From: Siphonodentalium dalli
Taxonomy: Eukaryota; Mollusca; Scaphopoda; Gadilida; Siphonodentaliidae
Assembly (NCBI GenBank): GCA_032622095.1
Contig: CP136066.1
Coordinates: 130,913,917 to 130,977,916, forward strand
Reading direction: 5' to 3'
DNA: 64,000 bases
The position numbers and the translations under genes were made by a program. This document shows, piece by piece, positions 24,086 to 36,724 of the stretch. The notes beneath the pieces were generated by a model. That model ran no database searches and was not told the DNA's origin. It was given only the letters and a program-made list of their open reading frames with translations. Numbering within the stretch: position 1 is the first letter of the stretch; each line of letters begins with the position of its first letter.

Positions 24086-26400
24086 AGTACGAGACTTTCT
24101 AGATCACAATAGGTATTGTTTAGTAACAAGAGTATGTGACCTCTTACTCCTTTCTCATATAATTTATAAGTCAATCCTTCGTGCCACACACAGTCGAATG
24201 CCTTTTAAGAATCAAGAAAGCGTAAAGAGAAATGTGTTAGTGAACCTTTGCATAAGGACACACTATCTTGGAGCGCACATGCAGTGACAGTACAGCCAAC
24301 CCTCTCCTGGAAGCCATTCTACCAGCTGGTCGGAAAATTCTTGAAGATACAGCTCTGATGTAGTCTCCGAAGGATGATAATTTCGAACAACTTGTATGTG
24401 ACTGGTAGGAGCGTGATTGCACGATAGCTGTCGGGGTTTTGCATGGACTTCGGCTCGCACCCCTTTATAGATGGGCACAACAGTACCCCTTTTCATATCA
24501 TTTGGAATGTGTGCGAGACATAACATTACAGAAAACAATAAACATAGTGAGTGGTGAACAATCGGAGGAGCAAGTAGGATGGCCTCATCCACATATTCAT
24601 ATTCCACATGCTTGTACTTTATATGCCACATCACAAACTGAGCGATGAACGGTGAACGACCAACGAATTATACTATTATTTATAAAAACAGACGTTTATA
24701 TACCAATGTTTAGAGTTAACAAGACAAAACCTAGATAAAATCAAATTATTATTACATGTATAGTTATATTACTTTTCAACGGGGACGGCAGGTAGACAAC
24801 CATCTTGGTTATGCTGTCCCCGATAGCTCATTGAATGTTATAATATTACATTGTATATATTATATGAACGAGTTATGAATAAATAATCATAGTCATAGTC
24901 ATAGATGTGTTCATTAACTAATTTATCTGAGCCACATGCTTTGTTACGTTTTAGTTTCCTAAGAGCTAGACTAATATCAGCCAATGTAACCACATCTGGA
25001 CTGTTATTATTACCCATGTCCGTAATAGTGTGCATAAGAAACTCTTTTACTTTTGAGTGGACATCCTGTTCAAAATATCGCTGATTGTGTTCGGAACGCT
25101 CATATAAATTTGAAAAATACTGGTGCCAACCGCTAACAATATCATGAGGGTCACGAAACATCGTGTTGTTGAAGATCATTTCTGTTCCGGGATGTAACTA
25201 TACTTTCCAAAAGCCTTTTTGGTCAGATGTGGCAAATGCTTCAATTTTCAGAATCACGCATAATGCGATTTAACAGCAAGTCGGTGCGCCCTGCGGAAAA
25301 GACGTTTATGCTCTCTGTAATATTGGTAGCATTCGTCGTTAAAATCAGTGTGCCGGCCAGCGGTCAAGCTTTCCTGCTCAGTATTATAGCGTTATGAAGA
25401 CTTTTGATCTCGTTATTCCAATATGGTTTGAATTTGTGTCTATATTGAGGTTTCTTACCCGCTTCATTCGCGACAGACAATAAGGCGTTGTCAGTGTTTG
25501 AGTGGAACAAGTCGATATCGCATGGTGAATTGAACTGATTTGGTAGGCATTGAAAGTCATCGTGCAGCAGTGCAGAGTACCGCTCAATATCAAATGTATC
25601 ATGTGAATTACGTTTGGTATCGGTATGACTGGTAGAGTTATCGCTCATTAGTGAACGGTGAGTGCAGTGTATTAATGGCATTATCATCCACTATTTCAGC
25701 ATCGTAAAACAGGTCTATTCTGAAGTTATGTATACCAATGTGGTCTAAATGTGAGGGAGAGTACTCCATAGAGTATGGTACGTAAGATAGGTTTGGACCT
25801 TTGCATGCAGCCAATGCCATCCTGTTACCTGTTACCTATCTGGAGATTCTGCCTTCAAAGGCACACCGACGGTCTGTCGTGGTTATTTTACAGTTGAATG
25901 GCATTCATAAAACCATCACCATTGTGCATGTATGTACAGTTAAGATTGGCAGCATGCCGGTATACATGTGTATCAGTTCTAAAAAACTTCTGAATAAAAT
26001 ATATCAGTTTCAATCTGGGGATGTCACTTCGTCTTCTTCGAAATCAGTTGAAGTTTATTATACCTCTCTCTATGCAGATTATATGCCAGTCTCCGTGAGT
26101 GAAAGTGAAGGTCGGTAAGACCAGTTTTTGAGATATCATTGGTAGCTGCACTGGGATCGATGATCAGCTGCAACAGACTGATATCATAGTGTGTCTATCC
26201 AGGACCGTGTAAGCGGCATAACTCTAGAGTTATAACGGCGTGGTTCAAATTCGGACTTTTGAATCTAATATTGAATGATTCGCATTGAAGTCTCCCATAA
26301 GAATAATAGAACCGTGTGTTGAAAAAATACTGACGAAGAATGTTCAGTCTACGTTTACCTTTATTGTCAGTACATTGTCAGTCTTGGCATTTTAACATCG
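24086..26400 (-). pseudogene. LINE remnant, endonuclease to mid reverse transcriptase
   Basis: Read on the minus strand: ILMGDFNANHS (GDFN at about 26285-26296) marks the APE endonuclease. CKGPNLSYVPYS and SHLDHIGI follow at 25638-25820, KPYWNNEIK at 25364-25687, ALRKLKRNKACGSDKL at 24838-25179, RGTVVPIYKG at 24263-24634, and KAFDCVWHEGLTYKL near 24150-24200 (RT palm). The order is right but stops and shifts separate the blocks. The element is cut at 24085 before the catalytic YADD box. An insertion at about 24640-24890 interrupts the segment after NKACGSDKL. Confidence 0.88.
24640..24890. other. Insertion in the minus-strand LINE
   Basis: Separates VNEHI (ending near 24900) from the downstream RT segment that starts near 24634. 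It contains a TAGTCA triple repeat (24888-24905), a TTTATTCATAA-like word and otherwise AT-rich sequence. It may be a short retrotransposed element whose tail is the TAGTCA repeat. Confidence 0.4.
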
Positions 26401-26479
26401 ATTGATTTGTTGAAAAGGTCGGTTTTCTGACATGTCTGCTTGGGTTTTAACTGGTTCCACTAATCTAATTAATCACAAG

Positions 26480-26745
26480 CTTTCAAGTGTTGGAAATTTC
26501 CAACCTGACACCACCCTAAGGTTAGAAAATTTCCAGCTGATGGCCATTTCAGACTCCATTTTTTTTACCAAAAGTAGGAAAATATGCAAATATTGGTCCA
26601 AAAACAATACCCCCCCCCCCCAAATAAATTGTTTGAAAATCAATCTACATGAAAATTTTCAACATATTGTTGGTGTGAAAATTCCAACTATGTTGTGTCA
26701 GGTATGAAATTTCCAACTGTTGAAAATTTTGACCACCTGTCACTT
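26480..26745 (+). repeat. GGAAATTTCC-family dispersed repeat, plus orientation
   Basis: Blocks in order: GTGTTGGAAATTTCCAACC, AGGTTAGAAAATTTCCAG, GATGGCCATTTC, a C run, AATAAATTGTTTGAAAATCA, TTGTTGGTGTGAAAATTCC and GTATGAAATTTCCAACTGTT. It closely parallels 52605-52860. Confidence 0.85.
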
Positions 26746-26977
26746 GTAATGACAACAATAATAATTTGCTCTTGTTGCATGTTTCTGCCATCTTTATAAC
26801 ATAAATTAAATTAAATTTCATTGAAGTTTATATTCCATAAGGAATAGTAAAGCCATACATGTAAATAGGATTTTTTTTCAAAGAGCTCTAGAAAATTTTT
26901 CCCCAAAGCGGATTTTGAAAATGTTGTTCCCCCGATTCTGCCCGATAAAATGACACCAAAAATTACGGGCACATTAC

Positions 26978-27243
26978 GTTAGTCCGATGTTTATATAGTG
27001 TGAGAGTTCATTAGTCCGAGAGTTCAATGTTCCGATGGTTCGATAGTCCGAGTGTTCAATATTCCGAGGGTTAAATAGTCCGATGGTTCGATAGACCGAG
27101 GGTTCAATAGTCCGCAGGTTAAATAGTCCGATGGTTCGATAGTCCGAGGGTTCAATAGTCAGAGGGTTCGATAGTCCAAGGGTTCGATAGTCCGAGGGTT
27201 CAATAGTTCGCAGATTAAATAGTCCGATGGTTCGATAGTCAGT
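26978..27243. repeat. 16 bp minisatellite
   Basis: About sixteen copies of AGTCCGAGGGTTCAAT and variants (GATGGTTCGAT, GCAGGTTAAAT). Since 16 is not a multiple of three, the repetitive 96-residue frame on the minus strand is a by-product. Confidence 0.95.
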
Positions 27244-27939
27244 TACAGATACAGATTTATTCACTCATGTGGTCAAAATATGACATTGGAGCATTGATAT
27301 AGTATATGTTTACAAATAGTAATAAATCAATTGTACGCATGCGTGGTAAGAACACAATACCAGAGATTATATAGGAGAGATTCGACACTCTGCGATAAAC
27401 CTGTAATTACCTCAGCTGATGCCTGAGAGGGTCGATGCACTGGGTCTTCAATGAAATTGCATTGGGAAAACTCTTACCTACATTATTAAAATGATGATTA
27501 AGTTTCAATTAACAGCAGGAATGATATAATTTCACTTTTATAACATTGAGGAAACATAGCACTGTGTTCAGATAATTAAAACTGTGTGTGGCTCTGGCGA
27601 ATAATGCCGATAACATAAGACTTATGACCGGAATTGGTGGAAAATATGTGTGGGTTGTAAGCAAACATATCAACTATGGTGGCATATATATGCCACTGAC
27701 TGTGAATATATTACTTCCTAAACACAAGAAAGGTCTCATTTATCTGTTTTTCATATGTGATATATCTGAGAAACTATAAGGGAATATTTTAAAATGCCTC
27801 CCATATAGAGGAAATCCATGGCCAGAATTGTGGGGTACATAATGTATATAAAGGCTGATTACAGAATATAATCTACACTCAGTAACCTGTGTATAGAAAG
27901 TAAGATTCCAAATGGATACCGAACAACTTTCCTGGAAAA
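27244..27939. other. No gene recognised
   Basis: AT-rich sequence preceding the transposase remnant; some of it could be decayed coding sequence of that element. Confidence 0.4.
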
Positions 27940-29020
27940 AGCACCAAAAAAGACCAAAACACATTGCACAGCTATCAATTGTGCCAATGTCAGATGGAAG
28001 AATGACAAGCAAGATGTTATTTATTTGATTGTTCACAACTACATAGATAATTTACACAACAACTATAAAATAGACTATGCGAGAACTGTCAGAACTAATT
28101 TTCAAATTCCAAGTTTGACCTTATACATGCATTTTTTTGCCATATGTAGCAATATACTAGTAATGGGAGAAATATTTCAATGTACACATGTGCATAGACC
28201 ATTATAATTTACATATACACAAAACGGTTGTATTATATATACTGGTATGTTCATAACTGAAGAAATTTACAATATTTAAAAATGGAGAAAATGAGACTAA
28301 TTGGAAACAAGAAGGAGCTACACTCCCTAAATGGATGGGGAGTTTCCATCGCTTGTCTGTTTGAACTTTGGAAGCAACTATCTGAAGAGGGACTTAAATA
28401 CCTTCTTACTAACAGACTAAATCAGGATTGTCTAGAGAACTTGTTTTCAGATATCAGATCTTCGGGTTGATTCCGTGAGAATCCAGAGGCTGACCACTTC
28501 GCTAAATTCATTCAGGAAATGCATTGTCACTGCAGCACTAAAACCGCCAAAAATTTCAAATTGCATCGATGATGCTGACAAGATTTTAGTTACCATCGGA
28601 AATATCTGTAACAAACAATCAAGCCAACCAAATTATTTGGATTTTCAAGTACCCCAAGACACTCCAGCACATATTGCCACAGGTATCAGTGATACTGTGG
28701 CATCATTGCCGATATCTAATGCATTAATGTACATTGCAGGATACTGCATCTTTAAAGCAACTGAAAACCACACAAGCTGCAATTGTGTAGATAATTTAAT
28801 TGTGAAAAAAGGTAATCAGATGGTGACAGAAAAAAATTATTCACTTCTCTGAAAGACATTAATTAACCCAGGTGAGAAAATGGGGACTCAAATCCCGACT
28901 GATGAAACCTTCATGAAATTCACTCTCCTTGAAGGAATATTGGTCACCCTCTTTCCAAATGTAATGTACCTTGGCAAGATACATGCAATGCTCAGAGGTT
29001 ATAAGCAACTAAATACTTGA
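27940..29020 (+). pseudogene. P-element/THAP9-type transposase remnant
   Basis: 28282-28470 encodes LFELWKQLSEEGLKYLLTNR followed by LNQDCLENLFSDIR, the highly characteristic C-terminal core of P-element and THAP9 transposases (their usual form is RLNQDxLENxF). An in-frame TGA follows at 28468-28470. FRENPEADHF then continues, and after a frameshift SNCIDDADKIL and ALMYIAGYCIFKA (to 28852), again typical of this family. TDETFMKFTLLEGILVTL follows at about 28898-28950. Upstream, about 27960-28030 reads HCTAINCANVRWKNDK, which resembles the start of a THAP zinc finger. The catalytic middle is missing, so the copy is dead. Confidence 0.82.
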
Positions 29021-29989
29021 AATTATGCCCCTTGGCATTTGTGTAGGGAAACTCGAGTCAGCATAAAAAATACCGGCAGCTGAATGGTGTATAATATTAT
29101 ATCTTCGGTTGTTTAATGTGAAAGAAAAAAGAAATTCATTTGTGTGGGATTGTCATCAAGCGGCTACATTGGTCGCCAAATTTGGTAGGGGGTGGGGGTA
29201 TTTTTCTATATTGAAATTTTGTGCACAAAAGGGGTAGTTGTGCAAATGCCAATTTATTTCCAGGAATAAGTATGGTGAGGCACCATTTCTTTTTTGACAA
29301 CTTATGTCCGACGTGGAGTTCTACACGCAAAAATATTTAAAGTTTGGCTCAATAAGGTAATGTGTCGTGGGGATGGCTTAACCCTAACACTGTCGCCTAT
29401 GGGAAATATTTAGTTGATTGTAACCCAGAGCATCCATGTATGGTGCCGTTGATGTGAATTTCCAATGTTGTGATTCAGTTGGTATTAGAAAATCACGGAT
29501 CTATTTATCATTGAAATTCCAACATCACGACACTAAAACAGAAAAAAACGAACCGCAAGGATAGAAAGCTGCTAAAAATTAGTTATCTGTAAATTAAATA
29601 CATGTAAGTATCACTTGTTTTCATTTCCACTAGCATCAGCATGTATGTGATTTTTTTTGTCTGTGAAACAATGGGCAAACATGACAGATTATGTGATAAA
29701 ACATTGTTTATTCCCTATTAGTTTTCTATTGAAAGCCATCTGATTCTCTCCTGACATAGAGACCCTCTCAGCCGCTCTGGCTAATAGTGCAAATTAATTA
29801 CATAGAGCTGTACGGGAGTTGCATATCTCCCTATACTATCTCTGACAATACTCAATAGTTTTGGGGTGGGGTCTTTTCGTTATTTCTAAGTTAATTTTTG
29901 GTTCTTCTTGGTCGATGCCATGTATTTTACATGTGGGGGGGGGGGGGGGGGTATTCAGTACAGTTGCTGTGCATGGTGGTGGCGAATAA
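29021..29989. other. No gene; 17 bp poly-G run at 29935-29951
   Basis: No coding frames or inverted ends seen. The G run sits close to the end of the next LINE. Confidence 0.5.
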
Positions 29990-30857
29990 GGGGTATTTAC
30001 ATATATTGTCAATCATGAGCCTCAGGATGTTCCTTGTCTGACAAGGGCATATTTTATGAAGGTAGCTAGGTTTATCAAGATCTTGTTTTTCCGTGAGTTG
30101 AAAACAGCATTTAATTTGAGCGCATTCGGTCTTTTGTAGTAAAATTGTTTGATGTATTTCTTTCGGAAATCGTCAAGATACGCATTCAAGAATGAGGTGG
30201 TATTCATCACCTATTTTCTAGTTACAGAGATTGCATTTCCGTTCCTCATATGAGGTGCCTATCCATGATCCAGTTTCCACGGGCATATGATTTCGTACTG
30301 AATTTCATCAGGCATGCCGCACTTTTCTGATTTTCAAGTGATATATATTATTCTTTGCCGAAATTTGGCTTGGTAATATGGTAGAATGAGCACTTACTGG
30401 ATGCGTCAATATAACCTAGCCATTTCTGAATGTATTGGTCCCATTGAACGGGTCTTTATCAACTTATTAAAGTGTGTCGTTTCAGGTACCCATTGTGTCA
30501 ACCAAAAAGAGGAAAATCCCAATTCTTCAAGATTTTCTCAGGTATAATCGAGCCAAATATTTTTAATGTTTTTTTCCTCGCATGTAGTTATCATAAAAAA
30601 GTACAGTTTCAAAGGCAATCTTTCACAATTCATGACTCTTCCCCAGTATGAGAGGTGTCTGATTTTCAATTTAGTCTCAATTGGGTATATACCAGTTTCA
30701 CCATATACAAGGGGTGTCGTGGTGGAAGATTTTAATCCAAGTGCGAATTTAAGAAACCAGAGTTCCAATTTTTCAAATGCTCGCGTATTTTCGAATCACC
30801 ATGCATACTTCGGATCCGTAAGTCATTATTGGAACTATTGTCTTTTCATAAATATCC
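29990..30857 (-). pseudogene. LINE C-terminal remnant
   Basis: Minus strand: PIMTYGSEV (about 30810-30835), then ELWFLKFALGLKSSTTTP and VYGETGIYPIETKLKIRHLS (30538-30768), a typical LINE region after the RT. Near 30210-30290 comes RKCNLCN...DEYHLILEC, a Cys/His motif found near the LINE C-terminus, then DFRKKYIKQFYYKRP (30022-30210). Several stops and frameshifts. At the upstream end (30860) it is interrupted by the GC-rich TA-flanked element. Confidence 0.88.
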
Positions 30858-30859
30858 TA

Positions 30860-31090
30860 TGGAATCCTATTATGGCCACTTGTTAATGGCGCTTTCGGCG
30901 CGCGCCGAAAGCGACAAAATGTGTTATATTATCGCGCGCCGAAAACGCCGAAAGCAACAAAATGTGCTATATTAGCGCATGTTTCGGCGCGCCGAAAGCG
31001 ACAAAATGTGCGCTATTAGCGCATGTTTCGACCGCGCACCGAAAGCGAAACAAGCGATGGAATGTTCGACTTATGGCGCATGTTTTGGCG
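30860..31090. mobile_element. GC-rich GCGCCGAAA element, left end only
   Basis: Starts TGGAATCCTATTATGGCCAC after TA (30858-30859), continues with CTTGTTAATGGCGCTTTCGG and then repeats of GCGCCGAAAGC and GACAAAATGTG. The matching right end is absent; the copy merges into the tandem array at about 31090. Confidence 0.8.
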
Positions 31091-31099
31091 CTTGTGTCA

Positions 31100-32300
31100 T
31101 AAAATTGGGTATCGCCAGGTGCTTGCTTCACTCATAATTGATGTACCAGTACTTATTTACTTGAAATTGGCCCAAAACACCTATGTTCATGTCATCAGCA
31201 TCCATGTCCCATGAATGTCTGTCTCCATCCCGGATCTCTAGTATATTTTATTAACGGGACATCGCCTGCACAGATATATATATATATATATATCCACGGT
31301 CATAAAAGGGAATTAGGGGGTCCCTGGAGGGTTGCTTCCCTCATACGGTTTACTTATTGACTTAAAATTTGGTAAAACAAAACTAACTATTTTCATGTTA
31401 TCAGCATCTCTGCCCCAAGAATGTGTGACTCCACCCCGGAGATCTAGTAAATTTTAGTATAAGGGGACATCTCCTGCACAGATATATAGCATTCCCATGG
31501 TCATAAAAAGGGAATTATGAGTTATTGGTGGACTGCTTCCCGCATATTGTGGGCCTATATATATAGACTCGAAATTTGAATACAAAACATATTTCCAAAT
31601 GCATATCAGCATCCGTGCCCCATGAATGTGTCTCCACCCGGAGTTCTAGTAAATTCCAGTAAAGGGACTTTTCTCCTGCACAGATATGTACAATTTCGAT
31701 GGTCATAGAAAGGGAATTAGGGGTCCAGGTGGGCTTGCTTCCCTCATATGGTGTACTTATTGAATTAAAATTTTCATATCATCAGCATCCTAGCACCATG
31801 AATGTCTCTCCACCCTGGGGCTCTAGTGTGTTTGATTAAAGGGGCATCTCCTGCACAGATACATACAATATCAATGGTCATAAAAATGGAATTATGGGTC
31901 CCTGGGGGCTTGCTTCCCTCATATGGTGTACTAATTGACTTAACATTGGGTAAACCCCCCCCCCATATTTTCATATAATCAGCATCCTTGCCCCGCGAAT
32001 GAGTGTCTCCACCCCGGAGCTCTAGTATATTTAAGTAAAGGGACATCTCCTGTGCAGATTTGTACCATAAAATGGTATCTAGGGGTTACTGGGGGCTTGC
32101 TTCCCTCATATGGTTGGCCTATATCGACTCGAAAATTGAAGAAAAACCCTCTTTCCATATATATGCATATTATCAACATCCCGGTCCCAAGAATTGATGT
32201 CTCAATCCCGGAGCGCTACTATTTTTGTTATTAAAGTGACATAAAGTTGACATACCTATACCATTCTAATGTCATAAAAGGGAATTCGCTGTCGCTAGGT
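31100..32300. repeat. Tandem array, unit about 175-210 bp, six copies
   Basis: The landmark GGGACATCTCCTGCACAGAT recurs at about 31255, 31465, 31665, 31840 and 32040, with a decayed copy near 32230. Each unit also has GCTTCCCTCATATGG, ATCAGCATCC and CTCCACCCCGGAGCTCTAG. Copies differ considerably. Part of the array recurs inverted at 50640-51038. Confidence 0.9.
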
Positions 32301-33275
32301 GCTTTCTTCCCTCTTGAGATGTATGCACATATATAAATAGATAAATATTAGGCCGTCAGTTGGTTTATTCGTGTTTATTTTCCAGTCTGTTCTTGTGAAA
32401 AGAAGTACATTACGTGATTATTTTGAATGTTGCGTTTTAGGCCCATATATAGAGTATTTGAGAAAAAGACGCTGATATGTGTACAAGCGATTTAGCAACA
32501 AAACAATTAATTATTATTCAGCCATACATGATCTTTGAACATGCAGCTGCATGGGTGTACATGACCTTCTTTGTGGTGTTTAGAGGGACTATAATTGCAG
32601 GCATAATAATAATCGACAGGGATAGCACCGTGGTTCTATTGGGTATGCATACAGAGGCGATTTAGTAACGAACAATTATGTACGCCCAATTTTTGAACAG
32701 ATGAAAGGGCGTAAATAACCAGCTTGTAGATGGAACAATGGCATAAGAAGAATTCACAAGGACAACCCCGTTGTTGCTGTGGTTATTCAGCCTGTTCTCC
32801 CAAAAACCGCACTATCAGCTTAGAATAGAACATGTTTTAGGCAGATAATCCGCTTATAGTTGCCTCATTTTGAGTCGAAAATGTGCTGAAACTGGGAGCG
32901 TTTTAGTAACATTACCGACTTACAATGAGGCACTTCTAGGCATATAATGTGCGGACAATGCCAAAGTAAGCCAACTCACGACTTTTCATGTGTCTGCTCT
33001 TTAACATGTGTTTTCACTATGGCCCGCACCATAAAATGAAATAACGGGTATGAGTTCATTACCTGCTTATTTTAGAATCAAATAATCACATTATGTATCC
33101 ATTTCACATTATATTTATATTTGCGCGAGGATATGTTGCAGCCGGTTATTTGTCTACATAGGCGATTTAGCAACTGACTTATGATAATTGTTTGAACAGC
33201 TCTATAGGCTTATGACCTAGTTTGGGATTTTTCGATGAACTATAGTGGCGGCACAAGGACAATCCACAAGGAGAG
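32300..33275 (+). repeat. Segment repeated in inverted orientation at 49306-50640
   Basis: Together with 31915-32300 this is nearly the reverse complement of 49306-51038. Anchors include GGTGTTTAGAGGGACTATAA (32577), CATTTTGAGTCGAAAATGTG (32867) and ACCTAGTTTGGGATTTTTCG (33217). Internal words such as GCGATTTAGTAAC recur several times. No coding frame. Confidence 0.9.
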
Positions 33276-33906
33276 CTTCGTGGCTGCTATGGTTCCGCGT
33301 AAAAGTGCGCTTATGCAACGAAAAATTGCATTAGCCCGATTCCAGGAATTTGCGTCATCCAGATTACGTTTCTGGGAACAGCTTTGTCACCGCCCAATTC
33401 CGAGAAGGATTTAAGTTTGAGGTGGTAAAATACATTGTAATTTTTCACAAACACAGCCCATAAACGACGTGGGATTTCCGAAGTGAATCGCCAGTTTAGT
33501 TCGAAATACGCGACGCTATTCGATGCATAGCATGGCCGACTGTGGGTTGGCTTTATATTTATATCTATAATACAATATATCTAGAACGTGCGATCGTATA
33601 CGCTCATCCATGCGTCAGTTGATGCATGTGGTGGTTGTAAAAAAATATCAGACAATTTTACAAATAAACTTTAAAGGTATACTGACATAGTGCTTCAATA
33701 AACTATAATATATTGGACTTGTTATTAAACTTAAAACTTAATAATGTCACCTCGCAACTAACTTGATTGAAGTTGAGTCCTGCACACATGCAAACACGTT
33801 GACCAGTTATCACTCAGATCAATTCCGTCACGCCGAAATAGACACGATTGCGATAGGCGCTGATTCTTTGAAGTTGATTATCAAAGCTGGCCGTCTCAAC
33901 TTCAAA
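33276..33906. other. No gene or repeat recognised
   Basis: Nothing supportable seen. Confidence 0.5.
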
Positions 33907-33908
33907 GA

Positions 33909-34001
33909 AGTGTGTTCCGACTAGTCGACTAGCCGATTTCGGAATCGACTAATTTAATAATCGCGTCGATTTCGATTAGTCGATTAATCGTTTCAACACT
34001 A
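33909..34001. mobile_element. Possible very short hAT-like MITE
   Basis: The left end AGTGTGTTCCGACTAGTCGA and the right end in reverse, AGTGTTGAAACGATTAATCG, are similar, and AAAGAA lies on both flanks. Many GATTAGTCGATTAATCG words lie inside. The short size makes it uncertain. Confidence 0.4.
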
Positions 34002-34009
34002 AAGAAATG

Positions 34010-34148
34010 AACGGCGGTTTCAATGCGGTCATGGGGTTTTGACCGCGAGAAAAAATCAGCAAACTGCATGAACCCCGAAGGGGTTCATGCGGAGTTTGCT
34101 GATTTTTTTAACGCGGTCAAAACCCATGACCACGTTGAATCCGCCGTT
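34010..34148. repeat. 139 bp near-perfect hairpin
   Basis: Arms AACGGCGGTTTCAATGCGGT and, in reverse, AACGGCGGATTCAACGTGGT, continuing through GGTCATGGGTTTTGACCGCG to a centre at GAACCCCGAAGGGGTTC. A few mismatches only. Probably a foldback element; such a strong hairpin can also mimic a terminator, but nothing here suggests that role. Confidence 0.9.
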
Positions 34149-36066
34149 TATTATTTATATTTATATACTTAAATTCATTATGAACTAGGATTGTATGTCT
34201 TTCCCACTATTTATTCATCTATTTAAACGAACGCATGGAGTTCAGTTCAGACAGTTCGAATCCTTGTTTTTTGGAAAACCGAAACAAATTTCTTGCCAAA
34301 TCCGGACCTACTAGTACTAGATACTCAAGCAGTCGGTAATTTCCGAAAATCCCCGGTGATTTCCGGGACCAATGTGTACATAAACCTATGAACGACACTG
34401 GAAGTGACGTCACGTTACGTTCATAAGTTTATGAACGCATTGAATAAGGGGTGTGTCTACCGTAACGCTATGGGGACATCGGAAGAGATATCAGGTGTAT
34501 GTAAATATAGATAAATGAACTCTGATTGTTGACAGTGATCAGCACACTGTACATGTAGATTCACAGACCTGGCTATCCATCGAAACTATTTCTGTCACAT
34601 GGCATCAGTAAACCAGTCAGATGGTGTGTTTTTGTTGGGATGTATGGTACTAATATTTCCAGTCTGTACGTTTATTCCGCCCTGTACTAGTCTATTATTC
34701 AGTTATGCGACATTTTCCAACCTGTACTATTATTCCACCCTGTACTTTTATAGGCACTCAAGAGTACATGCAAAAGTAAAGCCCATCATTTTTACATCCG
34801 AATCATATAGAAATCTTGAATTTGTGCTGATTTAAATTTTCATAGCTTCAAAATATTAATAAACGTGCAGACCCAAATAAGCACTGTGCAGGGGGGGGGG
34901 GGGTGATTTCCCAAGAAAAATAATAAACGTGCATGCAGCTGGTGCATGCATGTTTATTTGGAGCCCAAGAGTAAAGAGGTGGAGGTGAATGTTACATGTA
35001 AGTTGTTATTAACGAAATGGAACGATGCCTTTAATAGGTTCCACCAGCAATAAGTCGCGACTTCTTTATATTGGCCTGACAGATTGGTTTTTGTTGGCGT
35101 CATGCCTGTCGACCATTATGATGGCCACATATATTGTCATATAACAGCGATTTACGATCTGTCTTGTTGGCTCATAATATAAATTAAGAAATTGGCCTTG
35201 TGTTCGTTCCTTGCGTAAATTGTTTTTTTTTAGTACAAACGTCCTCATTGATTGTGTCCCTCGACTCCTCATGTAGTTGGTCAAGTAACTTACATGTATG
35301 TACATGTACAGAGCACTCACAAATTTCTTAGAAAAGCGACCACATGTTCGAATCTACTTTGCGATTTTGGAGCAACGCATTTGTAAATGCGTTCATATTT
35401 TAACACATTTACCTTGATTTATTCACAAACAAATGTCTTGATGCAGGCCTTAAAATCCATCAGATTTTTTGCAATAATCAAAATGTTAGTGTTTCACTTT
35501 CTACAGGGAATCAAGACTTTTTACTAGAATCAAAATGAGAATCATGATTCTCAGATTCTGATTATAAAACAATTAATGTCAACAGTGTTTATTTATGATT
35601 ATTCCATTTTGAATAGAAAATACATCATGAATGTCCGATTCCGAACATGTATACCAGGAGTGGGAAAATAACACAGAATTATTCAGATGTGAATTTAAAT
35701 TAAACAAAATTAAAACTAAAATTGCAAAATACACTATACACTATCGTATCGTTATTTGGGTGTTCATACTAGTATACTTTTTCGACGCAATGATCGGTAA
35801 TTTCAATGCGACTGCGATTATTCGCAATGCAGTGCATTTAATTTAAATGCTGTCGTTAAGGCATTTACAAAGTGGCGTGACACAATGCACCCTCAATGCA
35901 TTTTAAATGCAACAACCGCATTTCATTGATCCACGTTGTAAAGGACATTTATTTTTAGAATATGTGTATATAACCACATGAATAAAGAACAAATCAACTG
36001 TTTTTATTACTTTGTAAACCTCTGATGTTTCCCATACAGTATACATTTGTATATTATAAACCATGT
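34149..36066. other. No gene; palindromic GCATTTAAATGC-type words
   Basis: About 1.9 kb without recognisable coding. There is a poly-G run near 34892-34903 and a GTGCATGCAGCTGGTGCATGC hairpin-like word near 34930. Between 35370 and 35930 the words AATGCATTT and ATTTAAATGC recur. Confidence 0.5.
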
Positions 36067-36068
36067 TA

Positions 36069-36285
36069 CAGTAATTCTAGAGCTAATTAATCGACTCCTT
36101 AACTACAGCAGAATTATGGGTAACTTTTCAGGATGTAGTCCGAAATATGGCTTGTTGCCATTCATCTGAAAGCTCTCACCGAGAGCTTTCCGATGAATGG
36201 CATCAACCCATATTTCTGACTAAATCCTGAAAAGTTACCCATAATTCTGCTTTAGTTAAGGAGTCGATTAATTAGAGCATTACTG
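36069..36285. mobile_element. 217 bp palindromic MITE, TA-flanked
   Basis: Ends CAGTAATTCTAGAGCTAATT and, in reverse, CAGTAATGCTCTAATTAATC, bordered by TA (36067-36068, 36286-36287). The arms fold nearly completely (CGACTCCTTAACTACAGCAG; AATTATGGGTAACTTTTCAG; centre near GAGCTTTC). The TA site suits a Tc1/mariner-type source. Confidence 0.92.
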
Positions 36286-36724
36286 TATATCCTCTATAAC
36301 TGTTTATTCAACATCACGTGCTGCAATCCATAAATGCGGTTCAGATTTCGATGTCCGGTTCAACATTATTATCATATGGTTCGATAGCAGAAATACGCAG
36401 TTTGGAATGTTATACCGTACAAGTTTTACGAGTTGCTCTTGCTCAAGAATGGATAAATTTATAAACCTGATTTTTGGCGCATTAGTTAGAATTATATTTT
36501 TGCACAAGAACACACCACAAATATCGAACTGGACATCAAAAGCAGAACAGGATTGTATCGATTGCATAAACATAAGTTGGTCACTGACCGACATTTGCTA
36601 TTGCAGAAGAAAATAAAAAAATTCTCTGGTGTGGTTTATAGGACTATGCAATGCCGACTTAAAAATAAAAATTCACATAAACATCGCATGAAGCGGTCTA
36701 ACCACAAACTCGGGTATTCGGTAA

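Noticed and set aside
26974-27264. Repetitive 96-residue frame on the minus strand
   Set aside because: By-product of the 16 bp minisatellite; the unit is not a multiple of three, so the peptide repeat is not maintained by selection.
31774-32179. Minus-strand frames of 66-90 residues that resemble each other
   Set aside because: They follow the tandem array unit and the similarity is explained at DNA level.
34250-34262. B-box-like word AGTTCGAATCC
   Set aside because: No A box upstream and no cloverleaf; chance match.
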